64,000 bases of DNA from Sipunculus nudus (Eukaryota; Annelida; Sipuncula; Golfingiida; Sipunculidae): the NCBI GenBank assembly GCA_026874595.1, contig CM049306.1, positions 82,114,142 to 82,178,141 of the forward strand, read 5' to 3'. Position 1 is the stretch's first letter. The number at the start of each line of letters is the position of its first letter. Of this stretch, positions 34,725 to 46,200 are shown piece by piece. The translations under genes were made by a program, and so were the position numbers. The notes below the pieces were generated by a model. The model was not told the origin of the DNA. It ran no database searches and saw only the letters and a program-made list of their open reading frames with translations.

Positions 34725-37203
34725 ATGCGGATGAATCTAGATAGGGCCTAGCAGAAAAGAAACACAACAGGATAGGTATGCCATGCATGACACTCATAAA
34801 ACACAGATATAGTATATACTCTCCCAGACAGCTGGTACCACCCACCCTATGTTTGCTTGTATTATAATAGTCAAAACATCCCAGTCCCAAGGACAATAAC
34901 CATGATATCTCTCGTCAACAATGGACCGGGCCTTTCCTGCTATGTCATTACCGTACCGCGCATGCGCAGGCATGCCTTTGGCTTATTTAGTTACGCATGT
35001 TTTTATTTATTATTATATTTGCCGACGCGTGGTCCTGTATGCATCCCACGTGGGGCTGGCATTTAAATTGAAATGCTATTTTTCCGGTTGATACACTGTA
35101 ACGTCAGAAACATAACTAATTGTCCCTGAACTCCATTAGTGTCACCATCAACATACAAGTGGCCATATATATATTCTTTCCTCCGGCGTCCATGGAAATG
35201 GTGTGGTATTTAATATTCTTCTTTATACCACCACAGACGTACACTGATTCGTTGCAGCTGTCCACGGACTGAGGTATATGTGCTTTAACCGACTACGGAT
35301 GTTCGAATAATTCCCGCAGAGAACCTCTAAAAAATCTAAAGTCTCGAGTCCCATTTCCGCGGAACAGCGAAAACCCTAGATCGTAAACCAGGTGTAAACT
35401 TATAGGTGAACATGTAACTAGCAGGACACTAAGCGGCCAGCGACTCCTCGGGTCACGGCCGTATTTGTCAATTGAGAACACTGATTCTGCCAATTAAGGC
35501 GTCATTTACAGAATAAAACAGAGTTATGTAAGTCAAGACAGCCACAAAGTCACTCGGGTCAGTGTTATATCCGTATTTTATTCCTAGGTAAGACCTATCT
35601 ATAAAAACGTAATATATTTTTGTTGCATAAATACAGGGTTTACTAAGAAGTGTCATTTGCCTTTGATAACTTAATTAACACCAGCGTGAATAGCATTGTT
35701 TAACTTTGAGTTATATAAGATTCGTCCTCGGGTAACTTTCGAAAAGTACATGCAGTACTTGTGAGAAAGGCCCCTGGGCGCATTATTGCGGCCGTCCGGG
35801 GTTTGGTTCCCGATATTTCTGTGCCACGTGAATAATAACTAGAACTCTATGCCAGTTACAAAATTTCATGTGGGGGCTAGCTGTGTGTCCGAAAGGTACC
35901 AAATTCCATAAGTTTGTTTGTGTCTGAGCATGAAAACACGATCTGATTTCAGAAGACGACAGACTTCATCTAATTCAGACATTTCTGCATCAATCACATA
36001 TATAAACAACCTTCCTGAATTTAAGATGAGCTCCTTGAGGAAAACCCACGGCGCAACAGCTTAGTAAATACAGTGAATTGTTTACTGTAAATATTACCTA
36101 AGAGTCTTAAAAGTCTTCGGGGAGGGCTTTTCATGTTAATTAACAGAATGACTAAGCTGGGAACAACCTAGTGATGGATTATATTAATAGTCCTTAAAAT
36201 AAACTAAGCTGGGAGAGGAGGCTCGTTTAACCTGCGCGAGAACTTCTTGGCATCGAGAAGAGTTTTTGTCTTAACTTTAGATTGATGAAATTCCTTTCAA
36301 AAGAGATTGACAATAGAATCAAGAACCAATCCTGCTTTTATGGAAAGCCTTGGACTCCAGTATCTCAAAAGGCTACTGACAGTTTTGAAAGGTGCCTTTT
36401 CAATCGACAAAGACAGTCGTTTTAAAAGGATTAGATTTTCAGATATGCATGATCTATTGGGATAATTATAAAAATCATCATATTTTTTTAATGTAAATGC
36501 ACATTGGTTCAGCAACGAATTGCATTGACACAACCGGTTCTCATCTGAGTCATAATGACGCTTACGATGATGTATACGTCACATTGTTTTATCTCTACCA
36601 AAGTTTTCCGACCTTTAATCTGAAAATGTATAAAATATGATCTCTGCCAAGATACAAGAGGAATTTATCCATTAAATTCTCTGTGACAGAGATAACCTAT
36701 AAATGGAATGATTCCTGAAATAATCAGCTTTTTATACGCTATGACGCATAACGCCGTAAAATTACGGCCATTACAGAAAGCAATTAACTAATTTGGAGAT
36801 CAAACTGACGAATTAATTTACAAATTTAGCGTTTTAACTGCTTCATTAAGTGTATAAATCTCAGTTCATGTCCCTAAACACAGCCCTGATTCTGTCACTA
36901 GACCGAACTTATTTAACTTCGGTTCATTGAAAGCTTGACACACATGTTTGTGAATGCTTAACATTCCTATGCCTTTACTTTATCCGGCTCAATTTAGGTC
37001 AATGCTTCTACTGGAGATATTTCCGGTAATTTTATCTTCAGTTTATATTATTTAAAGTTTGACATGTGTTGCTGGAATAACAGATGTTTGTCTGTCTCTG
37101 TCTGTCTCTCTCTCTCCGCAATTCCTAAAAACTGATGCATTTGGCAATAAGTACAGAACAACTGTAACAATTGTGTTTCGCCCATTTCCTTATGCCTCAG
37201 TAG

Positions 37204-37209
<6 letters not shown>

Positions 37210-37253
<44 letters not shown>
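37210..37253. repeat. (TA)n microsatellite
   Basis: About 22 TA units directly before the 170-bp tandem duplication. Confidence 0.95.
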
Positions 37254-37256
<3 letters not shown>

Positions 37257-37280
37257 CTGGCAACAGAGATGATGATAGGT

Positions 37281-37612
37281 AATAGTTCTGCCAAGGAAAC
37301 ATAATAATGGTTCTGATACAACAAGCTAGCCTTAGATGTAATGCGTGCGTCTGCCATTATGGAATACTAATTTTGTCATTCTTTCATACATGTGAATTGA
37401 TTCATGTTATATACATACATATATATATACATGTACAGATCATGATTAGATATACTTTCGCCAAGGAAACACATTAATAGTACTGAAACAACGAGCTAGC
37501 CTTTGATGTAATGCGTACGTCTGTCATTAAGGAATACTAATTTAGGTCATTTTTTTCATATATGTGAGTTGATTCATGTTGTATACATACATTTATACAT
37601 GTATAGGTATCG
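37281..37612 (+). repeat. Two-copy tandem duplication, period 170 bp
   Basis: Both units carry gccaaggaaaca, acaa(c/g)gagctagcct-type sequence, gatgtaatgcgt(g/a)cgtct, ggaatactaattt, and gttgatatacatac-like ends. The matching ccaaggaaac blocks lie at 37291 and 37461. Identity is roughly 85-90 percent by eye, so this is a fairly recent duplication. No coding potential. Confidence 0.75.
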
Positions 37613-37881
37613 TTGCGTGATTAATGTGTGTTTGTGAAGAATACTTTCTTTGGCTTCATATTCGGAAGGTAAAATTTAGTTACTTCCCTTCACAATGTTT
37701 CGCGGGTATTCCATTGTCGCGTTATCACCATGTAGAAATCTACACCAGACCCGGAACATGACCTCCGAAAACGAGTATGTGCTTTGGAAAAAAAAGAGTA
37801 GCCCTGTTTTAAATAAAAAGAGCTAAAAAGAGTACAATCACTAACAATCCCCCATTTTTATGATAAATTGAATATTAAGCT

Positions 37882-38038
37882 TGTTACGAAGACAAATTGT
37901 TGAGGGGAAAAATCCTGGGCCGATCCCGGTTTCGAACCCAAGTCGGTGGCGCCCAAGTCCGGCGAACCAACCGCTTCGCTAGCTAAGCAAGCTTCACTAA
38001 CGAGACAGTTCGATCCGCTTTTATTTCACCCCATAACA
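37882..38038 (-). repeat. 3' terminal repeat of the TRIM
   Basis: Same length as the other repeat (157 bp). The A-box and B-box-like segments are conserved here too; differences are scattered single bases. On the - strand the polypurine tract lies immediately before it. Confidence 0.8.
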
Positions 38039-38136
38039 CACCCCTTCTTAAGAGCGTTCTGCTATCAGAACAAGACTAATTATCACAGAAGTCACAGTTT
38101 AGTGAGCTTATTCCCTGGGCCACAAAGTAAACCGTC

Positions 38137-38154
38137 ACGTTAGACGAGCCCCCA
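38137..38154 (-). other. Primer-binding site of the TRIM (tRNA-Pro type)
   Basis: On the - strand, three bases after the 5' terminal repeat, TGGGGGCTCGTC matches the first 12 bases of the classical primer site complementary to the 3' end of tRNA-Pro. The next six bases diverge. Confidence 0.65.
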
Positions 38155-38157
38155 TTT

Positions 38158-38314
38158 TGTTACGAAGACAAACGGTTGAGGGGAAAAATCCTGGGCCGGT
38201 CCCGGTTTCGAACCCAGGTCGGTGGCGCACAAGTCCGGCGAACCAACCGCTTCGCTAGCAAAGCAAGCTTCACTAGCGACATAGTTCGGTTCGCTTTTAT
38301 GTCACCCCATAACA
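38158..38314 (-). repeat. 5' terminal repeat of the TRIM, with tRNA-like A and B boxes
   Basis: On the - strand it contains TAGCGAAGCGGTTGG (A-box-like) followed 34 bases later by GGGTTCGAAACC, an exact match to the GGTTCGANNCC B-box core. Thus a Pol III type internal promoter may sit inside the LTR, comparable in principle to plant Cassandra elements, which carry a 5S-type promoter in their LTRs. Whether it is transcribed by Pol III is inference. Confidence 0.75.
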
Positions 38315-38329
38315 AGCTATATATAGCCT

Positions 38330-38932
38330 GTATCTCACTGGGCTGCGACAGCTTTGCGACAAATTGTGAATTCATTCGCAACAGAGTCTCAAAAGAGTCG
38401 TTTTTTAAAACATTCGCAGCGGTTCTCATTTTCCTCGCGTGATTGGCAAAGTGTCGCTAACATGTCGCAAATTATTTGAACATGTTAAAAAAATTTGCAA
38501 AACAAAATTCCTCGCAAAATAGTCGCAGAGGCGTCGCTTGTGTCTCAAACCCGTCTCAAACATGTCTCGAACTATTCTCAAGTCAGTTTCTGCGAGTCAG
38601 GAATTGCGAGAACTGCGAGACAACTTTGAGAGGGTTTTGCGACCTATGCAACTACATTGCGAATATTTGGAGATAAAAATGAGAATCTGACATTCTGGTC
38701 GCGAATGGTCGTGCGAATATTTGACAAATGTCGTGCGAATGTCTTGTGAACATCGCACGACGGGTATACGAGCTCCAGCCGAATTTTAGACCAAACACTC
38801 GTTCAATGTTCGCAAACATGTCGTATATACGATTCAGTGTGATTGAAAGTGAATATTGTCGCTAATTCTCGTATTTTCTCGCAATTGTAGTGTCTTCAAC
38901 TAGTCGCAAGCTGTCGCAGTTCAGTGAGATAC
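38330..38932. mobile_element. 600-bp inverted-repeat element packed with GTCGC/GCGAC motifs
   Basis: The left end reads GTATCTCACTGGGCTGCGAC then AGCTTTGCGAC. The right end, on the other strand, reads GTATCTCACTGAACTGCGAC then AGCTTGCGAC. These are about 32-bp terminal inverted repeats with two mismatches and a one-base gap. The interior is dense in tcgca, tcgcg, gcgac and gcgaa, in both orientations, likely subterminal transposase-binding motifs. No open frame of note. Superfamily not determined; the target duplication is not clear. It lies 11-15 bp from the TRIM. Confidence 0.7.
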
Positions 38933-39706
38933 TACCTTAAAGCTGTATATGACACAGACTTGCATGTTGCACCTCCCCTTGCATGGAGATAAGTACAGTT
39001 TCCGCATGTTGTAACACATGCTGGACATTTGCACAAACAAAAATTGCGAAGTGTCCAAACTTAAACAAACTAGGCTGTTATAGCACATGAGAAATAGTAT
39101 ATCTCGGAACTTTTTTACTGAAAAAAGAGGGGGACAATTTAAGAGTTCTGGTGTAATTAACGTCATTTTCAGATTAACTCTTTTTGAAAGAGGGATTTAT
39201 TTAGCAAGCCTGCTACACGGAATATAACATACACCAACCACTTCTCTGACAAGAGTTTTGACAGAGAATATAAAACAGCTGTTAATTTTTTGCAATATTT
39301 ATCTTTGAGTAGCGTTAAAACCTTTTTTTTATTTTTAATATCCGTCTTTGTCTTTCAACGCTATATACATGAGCACGTATAAAAATGAGATGCAGCGAGG
39401 TACATGCATAAATAACTGTTCACCTGTTCATTCACATTTTGTTCATCTTCACGATTATTTTCCTTTCGTGGATATCGCTAATTGAAAACATTACTAACAA
39501 CCATATGTGTTGACAAAACCTGTAATGAAGCATATATATATATATATATCAATCATATCCGCGAAGCGCAAGTTCTTCGGTTTGAGCCCCGTTGTGCCTT
39601 AAAGTCAAGACAAATTTCGATTATATTTCGATAACAGTGATCAGTACAAATTTGAAATCCGGAAGGTTAAAAACATCTTGTGGTTACCTTCACTGCGTTT
39701 AGAGAT

Positions 39707-40030
39707 TTAACCGGCTTCTGTGGCTCAGGGGTAAAGTACAAGACTCAAATCCGGGAGATGGTGATTTCCAATCTCAGCCGAAGAGCGGTGATATTTTTTC
39801 ACTGTCGGCCCCCACCCAGGGTGAGCGCTCTGCAGGTTAAATGGGAAGGCTGTGCCCACGGTCGTGTATCACTCACAAACGAGTGCGTCTTTTGTAGTTT
39901 CTTCGGTGTCATGACCCAGCGATGGGGAAGATTAAACACCTAGGACCATCAGGTGCGGTAGACACCGGTTTTGGGTGACACCAGGATACAATCTAATATG
40001 ATAGGAAGCGAGTGCTACCGCCCTGTCAAT
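39707..40030 (+). mobile_element. tRNA-derived SINE, near full length
   Basis: The tRNA-like head is ctgtggctcaggggtaaagt (A-box) followed by gatttccaatctcagcc (decayed B-box). A body of about 250 bp follows with gaaggctgtgcccacggtcg, gtgtcatgacccagcg, accatcaggtgcggtaga and gggtgacaccaggatacaat. I recall similar SINE bodies from molluscs. No protein is implied. Confidence 0.6.
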
Positions 40031-41446
40031 AAGTCCCAGACCAAAATGAAAACTCTACGGATGTACATACTTAGGGTAAAAATTAGGTAAGTTAGCATTT
40101 AAAATTGAGGCGGTTACCTCCACCAAAAAAAATCTTAAAATAACTTCATTTAGAGAATGCCACCAACAGTCCGCAGACTATCCTAAAATGTTTTTACAGG
40201 TCATCCCTTGACCATGAGTTCATATTCAGTGCTGTAATGCTTTACATTCTCTTGATCGAATAATGTCATTTACTGACCATGTTAACACATTTTTTTAGAT
40301 TTAAGATTTACGTAAACAGACACACAGTGATGTTCTCAAATTATATAACTGTAAAAGGAAATCACGTTTAGTGTGCTTTCATATATCTTTACTTGTAGGT
40401 TATTGTAATATGATTGACATACACGTACCTTATATTTGTCTGTAGCTGAAGCTTAATAAGAATCAAGTAAAAATTGTAATTCTGCAGTATTTGTTAGCTT
40501 TATCACGGCCCCCAAACTATGTTCAGTGAGTTGACCCTACATGTCCCACAGTAGAGTGTAAGCGTCCGTCCAGTCGGAGGCATAGACGATGAGAACCTCG
40601 CTCTCCGTACACAGGAACACGAGTGAACACGTGAGAGCAGAACTGACAAGCTAAGAATGTCAATTAGAGTGAAACATGGTCTCCATACAGCTCTCTAATA
40701 GGTAGAAACAAACGTGTGCTGCTATTAACGAGCGAGTACAACTGCATGTGGAAGATCAGACCCGGCAGTCTGGCGGCGGGGAGGAGTCTGGCTGGGTCTC
40801 CCACCCTGGTCAACAAGGTCTGCTGTTTGTGTGTGTGTGTTTTCATGCCTTTTACCCCGTGTCCTATAACTGTTTTAATTGTATTGTAACCACGATGGGT
40901 CAGTGAGTACGAAGAAATGACAAGCAATTTTCTTTAAGCTTGCTAATATATTACATGAATGTACCAAGAGAACAATTTGTAATTCCTTATTCAACATCTG
41001 CAAGCCTTTGAATTTTTGGAGTCTAACCTAACCCATGTCAGAAAGAACATGTTTTAGGAATAAAGTACGGATTCTTATTATAATTTGACTGTATATAAAT
41101 CAAACTTAACATCATACTTTCGAACATTATTTTTTTTTATTTTGTACCAATATCCAACTTGCAACATCCGTGTTTTAGTTCGTACCATTAAAGAAAAATA
41201 GCGACCTAGAAATAAGTTTTTAAGTTTACGTGAGGAATTAATCATCCATAATTTGATAATACAACTAAAAGATACTCCGAGGACAGTAGCAATGAGCAAA
41301 TCTATCTACGGAGAACGTTTAGCCGCGATTGAACCCGTAGTGGCAGAGGACAGGGCAGAATTAGGGGTCGGCGAAGATGACAAATTATAGAAGATTCTAA
41401 AACAGCTGTAAAGATAAAAGATATATAGGCCAGTTGTAATGGGTAA

Positions 41447-41788
41447 GGAAAAAAAAGGTTTGGTTCTCAGGCACTTTTTTTCAGAAATTAATGCGGGCGG
41501 GCGGTTTTTTATTTATTTTTAATTATTTTGTATGTTTCGATAAAAATGTCAAATGATAAGGGAAAAGCGTGATACTAAGAGATTTATTTGATAAACAAGT
41601 AAAAACACTGCATAACATAGGAAATTTAATCAAAATTGTATGATTCTGTCTACATTAAAGAAATGTCCGAGTGGCTGGAGCTCAAAATTGGTAAGTTTCT
41701 GTTGAAAATCAAAATATAAATTTTTGATGCGGGGGTTTAAAATTGACGCGGGCGGTGCCTGAGAACCATACCTTTTATTTTTTAGGCC
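41447..41788 (+). mobile_element. MITE family A, copy 4
   Basis: The longest copy (about 342 bp). Left AAAGGTTTGGTTCTCAGGCA, right GTGCCTGAGAACCATACC then tttattttttaggcc. Contains the full set of internal blocks (tttcgataaaaatgtca, gataaacaagtaaaaac, gaaatgtccgagtggctgga). Confidence 0.8.
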
Positions 41789-43552
41789 TATTTCATAGCG
41801 TTAATGAGCATTACATTCAACTAGTAAATCAATTTCTGTGACAATTAAGATTCCGTAACATTTACAAGTGATTGATTGCATTTCGAAGCCAGAGAAAATG
41901 TCATATTGTTAAAACGATACCGAATTCGCATGCGTTACACGGTATAGGTAACCATTGTTTTGTCAACGAACCTCGTGAATTAAGTATCGCAAAGCGCACA
42001 CACAATATACATCTCAATTATTATCATTTTTTTCTTTCTTGAGTTTGGGAATTTTTTATTATAAGTGCAACAACGAGTATATACATTGCATAAGGCAAGC
42101 CATCCAATTCTTCTTAGCTTTACAAAATGATTTGTAATGAATGTAGGGATATATGCTCTCTTTCGAAAATAAGCTACAGATATATACGCTATGAGGGGAA
42201 AAAACAAAGCGGTTAATATAATTAACCACTGATGTCGATGTATTTTACCATACATAGTATTTTTTCTGATGTGCTTGGAATTTTCTGCCTCTACCTCAGA
42301 AAGTCTTTAGAGCTTTCACTCAGTAGATCGGGTCAAAACTCAAAATGCGTGAAAGGGGTTCAAAAATAATAAATAATATTGAATTTTACATTATTTTTTA
42401 CTATGTTCTATTGAACACATTTCATGATTTCCAATTATTACTATTTCAGGCGGTTTGTTTTATCTGACCTGCGACCTTAACCTACCTTGCATACCGGAGC
42501 AGACGTACACGTCCGTTTGGCGGGAATGGCCGACTGGCTTTAGGTAAATCAGTTTCAGTCATTAGTGAAGTCGGTCCAGTGTTTGTTCTGGCGGTTTAGG
42601 TAGGATTACACCGTTTGGTGTGGTAAATCTCTTACGTATAACAAGTGTTGACGTTGCTCTCTCATTGCTTGCGAGGCCTCGTTGCAGTAAAGCACCGCTC
42701 GTCACACATAAATTTGGACTGGCCACTACATATACATAGGCTAACAGGCCGGCAAGTAGGAGGTAGCGTTTAATCAATGGCTCTAAGGGCGGTCGTGCTT
42801 GCAAGGCAGGAGGGATAACTTATATCCGATCCCTGCCGAAGCTTTTTTCAAAGCCATTGAACGATGAATCGTACTATTCATAGCCAGCTGAAGTTATGCG
42901 CTATACTGACACTATACTGGGCACGTCACAGACACGCACTGGTGCACGCAGCTATTTTTGGATATAGCTTCCTTAAATAGCTCCACGGATACACTTTAAA
43001 TAGGTTTGCCGCACAGAAAACCGCAGGCTCTGTTGCATTGGCTTAGTGTGTTTATTGTTATGTGTATACAATGCAGTTTTAAAGCCAAGAATATGCGACA
43101 CACTGATATTACATCTGTCCAACGCAACCTTGTATCAGACAAGCAAAATGTGTATATTTTACAGTCGATTTTAGCAGGGTCATTTTAAGGAAATGTTTGA
43201 GATGAACATTCTTATAATTAAGAGTTTCCTGTCAGCATAAAAATTCGGCCTATATGGCCCACCTGTACAGCATTTTAAGGTCAGTTAAGAAATGAGGAGA
43301 CTGAGACATTTGTAGATGCCTTTTAATTCAATGGCTTAACCATTAACCAATAGCAGCTGATTCTGATTTTGTATATCTAGCATATTTTTTTTTATAATAT
43401 GAATATTATATGTTTTTTTTTCAGTCTGTGACAAAACCATAAACTTCAGAACTGCATATATTCAGAATAACAACAGCACATTTCCATTTATAACTCCCCT
43501 AAAAGGGATCAACAGCATTTTGTTATGCTAAGCATACATAAAGTTTTATACC

Positions 43553-43835
43553 TCAAACAAGAAATCTGCATTTCAATTAGTGTTAGTCTCCGTCATTCAC
43601 TTTTTCGGCCCATATTTCCCCGGTTCATTCGTGCACAATTGACTGTACATTTTTGTGAATATTCCTTGATGACGTTCCTGGATCCGAAACATGTGTCAGA
43701 TCCACACCGAAATCTCATCGTTTCTTAATGCATTGGCCCATTGAGATTCCATTCATATAACGTGAGTAATATTGTGAAGAAACAAAAAAAAAAACATGAA
43801 CGGAATGTAAGCATACCCTCCTGCGGTGGCGACTA
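43553..43835 (+). repeat. Dispersed repeat family C, copy 3
   Basis: Same block order as 13518-13800: aaatctgcat, ctccgtcattcac, ttcggcccatatt, ttcattcgtgcac, gatccgaaacatgtg, cacaccgaaatc, ttgtgaagaaac, and gaacggaatgtaagcatacc. Near full length. Confidence 0.6.
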
Positions 43836-43852
43836 CTGCGGTTGCCTTTATA

Positions 43853-44055
43853 TGCACGAGGGTTTTAATTTCGCGATGTTCGCGAATGTGAAATAATCGC
43901 AAATATAGTAGGATGTTTTTGTAAATTTTAAATCAAGACAGATCCTGCTATCCTTAGATTTAACAGTTTCTGGTGCAATCGCGAAAATGAGATCCTCGCG
44001 AAACGTTCAAATTAAGAAATCGCGAAATTTCAGCCTCGCGAAAATAAAGCAAACT
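43853..44055. mobile_element. Small element rich in TCGCGAA, with loose inverted ends
   Basis: Ends GGTTTTAATTTCGCGA (left) and, on the other strand, GCTTTATTTTCGCGA (right) on about 200 bp, with further cgcgaa and tcgcga copies inside. Looks like a MITE; no coding capacity. Confidence 0.45.
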
Positions 44056-44570
44056 ATGCACAGTATGCCAGGCCACTAACTATGCTGAGGAGCGAGTGGC
44101 GAGTCCCTTTTCATCACTGATACTGTGGAGCCGTTCTTTACGCATTTTTTTCAGGTATAACACTTCACACCATGCATGGTTTACGCCGTGTATACCATTA
44201 GTATTGCATTTACCTCTGAGCACTCTGTCCATAAAGTAGTACCTATTATAGTGCCAAAACATGATAAAATACCTGTCACTCTCGGTAATGATAGTTTTTT
44301 TCCATGACAGTGTCTATGTAATTAGTCATTTTTGCAAAAGGGTTCCGAAGGTACAAACCTGTGACATTTCACGCTAACAGTGTCATGCTGCGAGCATCGT
44401 TGCTACTAATTTTTAAATCTGCATCCGCTTTTACACCGTCACATCTCCAAGCCTTGGGTGCGTAGATGTAATCTCATGTCATAAAAATTAAAATGTAATA
44501 ATGAATAAAAAATTAATCTTTTATAAATTCATCATCACTTTCTACATAGTGCCACCTGCCATGGCAGCCA

Positions 44571-44782
44571 GGGGCGGATATACTGGATCTCCGTCCTCTA
44601 TATACAGGTAAACAGTGAGCCGTGAGTGCTGGTAGACTTAATACACAAGTGTCGCAAGTTAAAGCATGTATATAGAGAAGGAAATGATGCGAAATTATTC
44701 ATTTTCAGCGGTGCTTTTCACAGGGGTGTCGCCAGTATTGTGGGAGGGGAAGGGGTCGAAATATTTGGCAAATACAATTGAA

Positions 44783-44849
<67 letters not shown>

Positions 44850-45478
44850 TAATATTAGAAATATCAGTTGTACAAGATGAATAGATAAATAAAAATATTA
44901 TATTTGCAGGATCAAACTTATTGAAATGTAGAATTATCAATTAACAATACTTAAATTAAGTACTACATGTGCAATGCTTTATATTGAAATAAGTCCCCAG
45001 TCTGCGGATACCAGTGACAGAAATTTCATATTTTTTTTTTAGAAAGATGTAATCATTATTTGTCAGGGGGTATAAATCCCCCTCAACTTTTTTTGGGGGT
45101 AGGGGGGTGGGGGTGGTCAATGTAACCCCCCCCCCCCAACTATTAAAAGAATAACATTTATATGCCGCACATGACCTTTTTAATTAATAGAATTAAAGAC
45201 TTTAGTTCCATTTATGAGTTCACTATAACATATATCTAAATTCGGTTTAGAATCGACTTATACTGGAAACATAATACCTTATTTTCTAAAACCCTATAAT
45301 AATTGTAAAATATGTGAAATTTTATTAAGGAATATAAATATTTGAAATGTGTCATACAGACGCCAAAAAGGTAAATATATATTAATATATATGTGTGTAT
45401 GTGTGTGTCTTCAAGTCATCCTCCCAAACTGGAAGAAAATTTAACGCCACTGGCGCACCCCCTCTAAAACCGCCCCTG
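44571..45478. mobile_element. Possible composite element bounded by CAGGGGCGG
   Basis: CAGGGGCGG at 44571 and its complement CCGCCCCTG at 45470 point inward over about 900 bp. Inside lie a (TA)n tract (44788-44847), a poly-C tract (about 45126-45137) and two cgccactggcg-type ends. CAG(G/T)GGCG termini are common in non-autonomous DNA transposons. No matching target duplication was found, so the pairing is uncertain and several nested ends may be involved. Confidence 0.3.
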
Positions 45479-45511
45479 CCTGACTACAATTTTCGGAAGC
45501 GTGAATCAGAA

Positions 45512-45678
45512 ATGGGTAAGCCGGTCCTCTGCTGATGAATCTTTACCGGTCAGAAAAAGTCGGTATAGGCTCAGTAAATGTTAGGGTGCTGCCTGCCTGA
45601 TAATTTGTAAATCCGGCTGGATAAATTATCAACCGACCGAACATAATCGGTTGATGAGAGGACTCGGCTTTACTAGTC
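45512..45678. mobile_element. Small inverted-repeat element (about 165 bp)
   Basis: The left reads GTAAGCCGGTCCTCTGCTGA and the right, on the other strand, GTAAAGCCGAGTCCTCTCAT. Further inside lie imperfectly paired accggtcag and cggtcgg. The sequence would fold into a long imperfect hairpin. Consistent with a decayed MITE. Confidence 0.45.
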
Positions 45679-46158
45679 GCAAGCTGTAACAGCACTATTT
45701 CAGGTGTTTTGTTCGTGGAATCTCACCCTTCCGTCATATGTCGTTTCCACACAAAACGAACCTGTTACAGTCATTGTGAGACGGCCGGGACTACTTGTCT
45801 CAAATGTCAAATCAAAATTAGTTTCATTTCAAGGAAACAGCTGTTTGCATTTCGCATGTGCACGCTAACTAAATATTACTATTTTCGTGAAGTCCTTACC
45901 ACAGAAAAAAAACAACTCATGTTTATGTAATTTGCCTCAAAACAATTATTATCCAACGTACTTAAACGGATTACATTACTCTGTTCACGACATTTATACC
46001 TACGCCGCTGGTGCACATGTATTTAGAAGTCCTAGTGCATTGTGAATGGCTGATTTTGACGCCCACAAACCCTAACCAGCGGATTCGTACTCTTGTGAGT
46101 CCGATTTTGCGCAGTGTGCGAGGAATCCATATACACAGTCAAATCTATATACATATAA

Positions 46159-46159
<1 letters not shown>

Positions 46160-46199
<40 letters not shown>

Positions 46200-46200
46200 T
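46160..46200. repeat. (TA)n microsatellite
   Basis: About 40 bp of TA repeats. Confidence 0.9.

Larger units (their letters stand above)
37882..38314 (-). mobile_element. Complete TRIM (terminal-repeat retrotransposon in miniature)
   Basis: A 433-bp element with two 157-bp direct terminal repeats (37882-38038 and 38158-38314; 12 differences, about 92 percent identity). Each repeat has TG...CA type ends (TGTTACGAAG ... CCATAACA on the + strand). The element is flanked by a 4-bp duplication AGCT (37878-37881 and 38315-38318). Read on the - strand, the internal 119 bp begins AAA then TGGGGGCTCGTC, the start of a primer-binding site complementary to a tRNA-Pro 3' end. It ends with the purine tract AAGAAGGGG just before the 3' repeat. 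There is no coding sequence, so it depends on another LTR retrotransposon. TRIMs of this design are known from plants and have been reported from bivalves. The repeats also contain tRNA-like promoter boxes. Confidence 0.88.
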
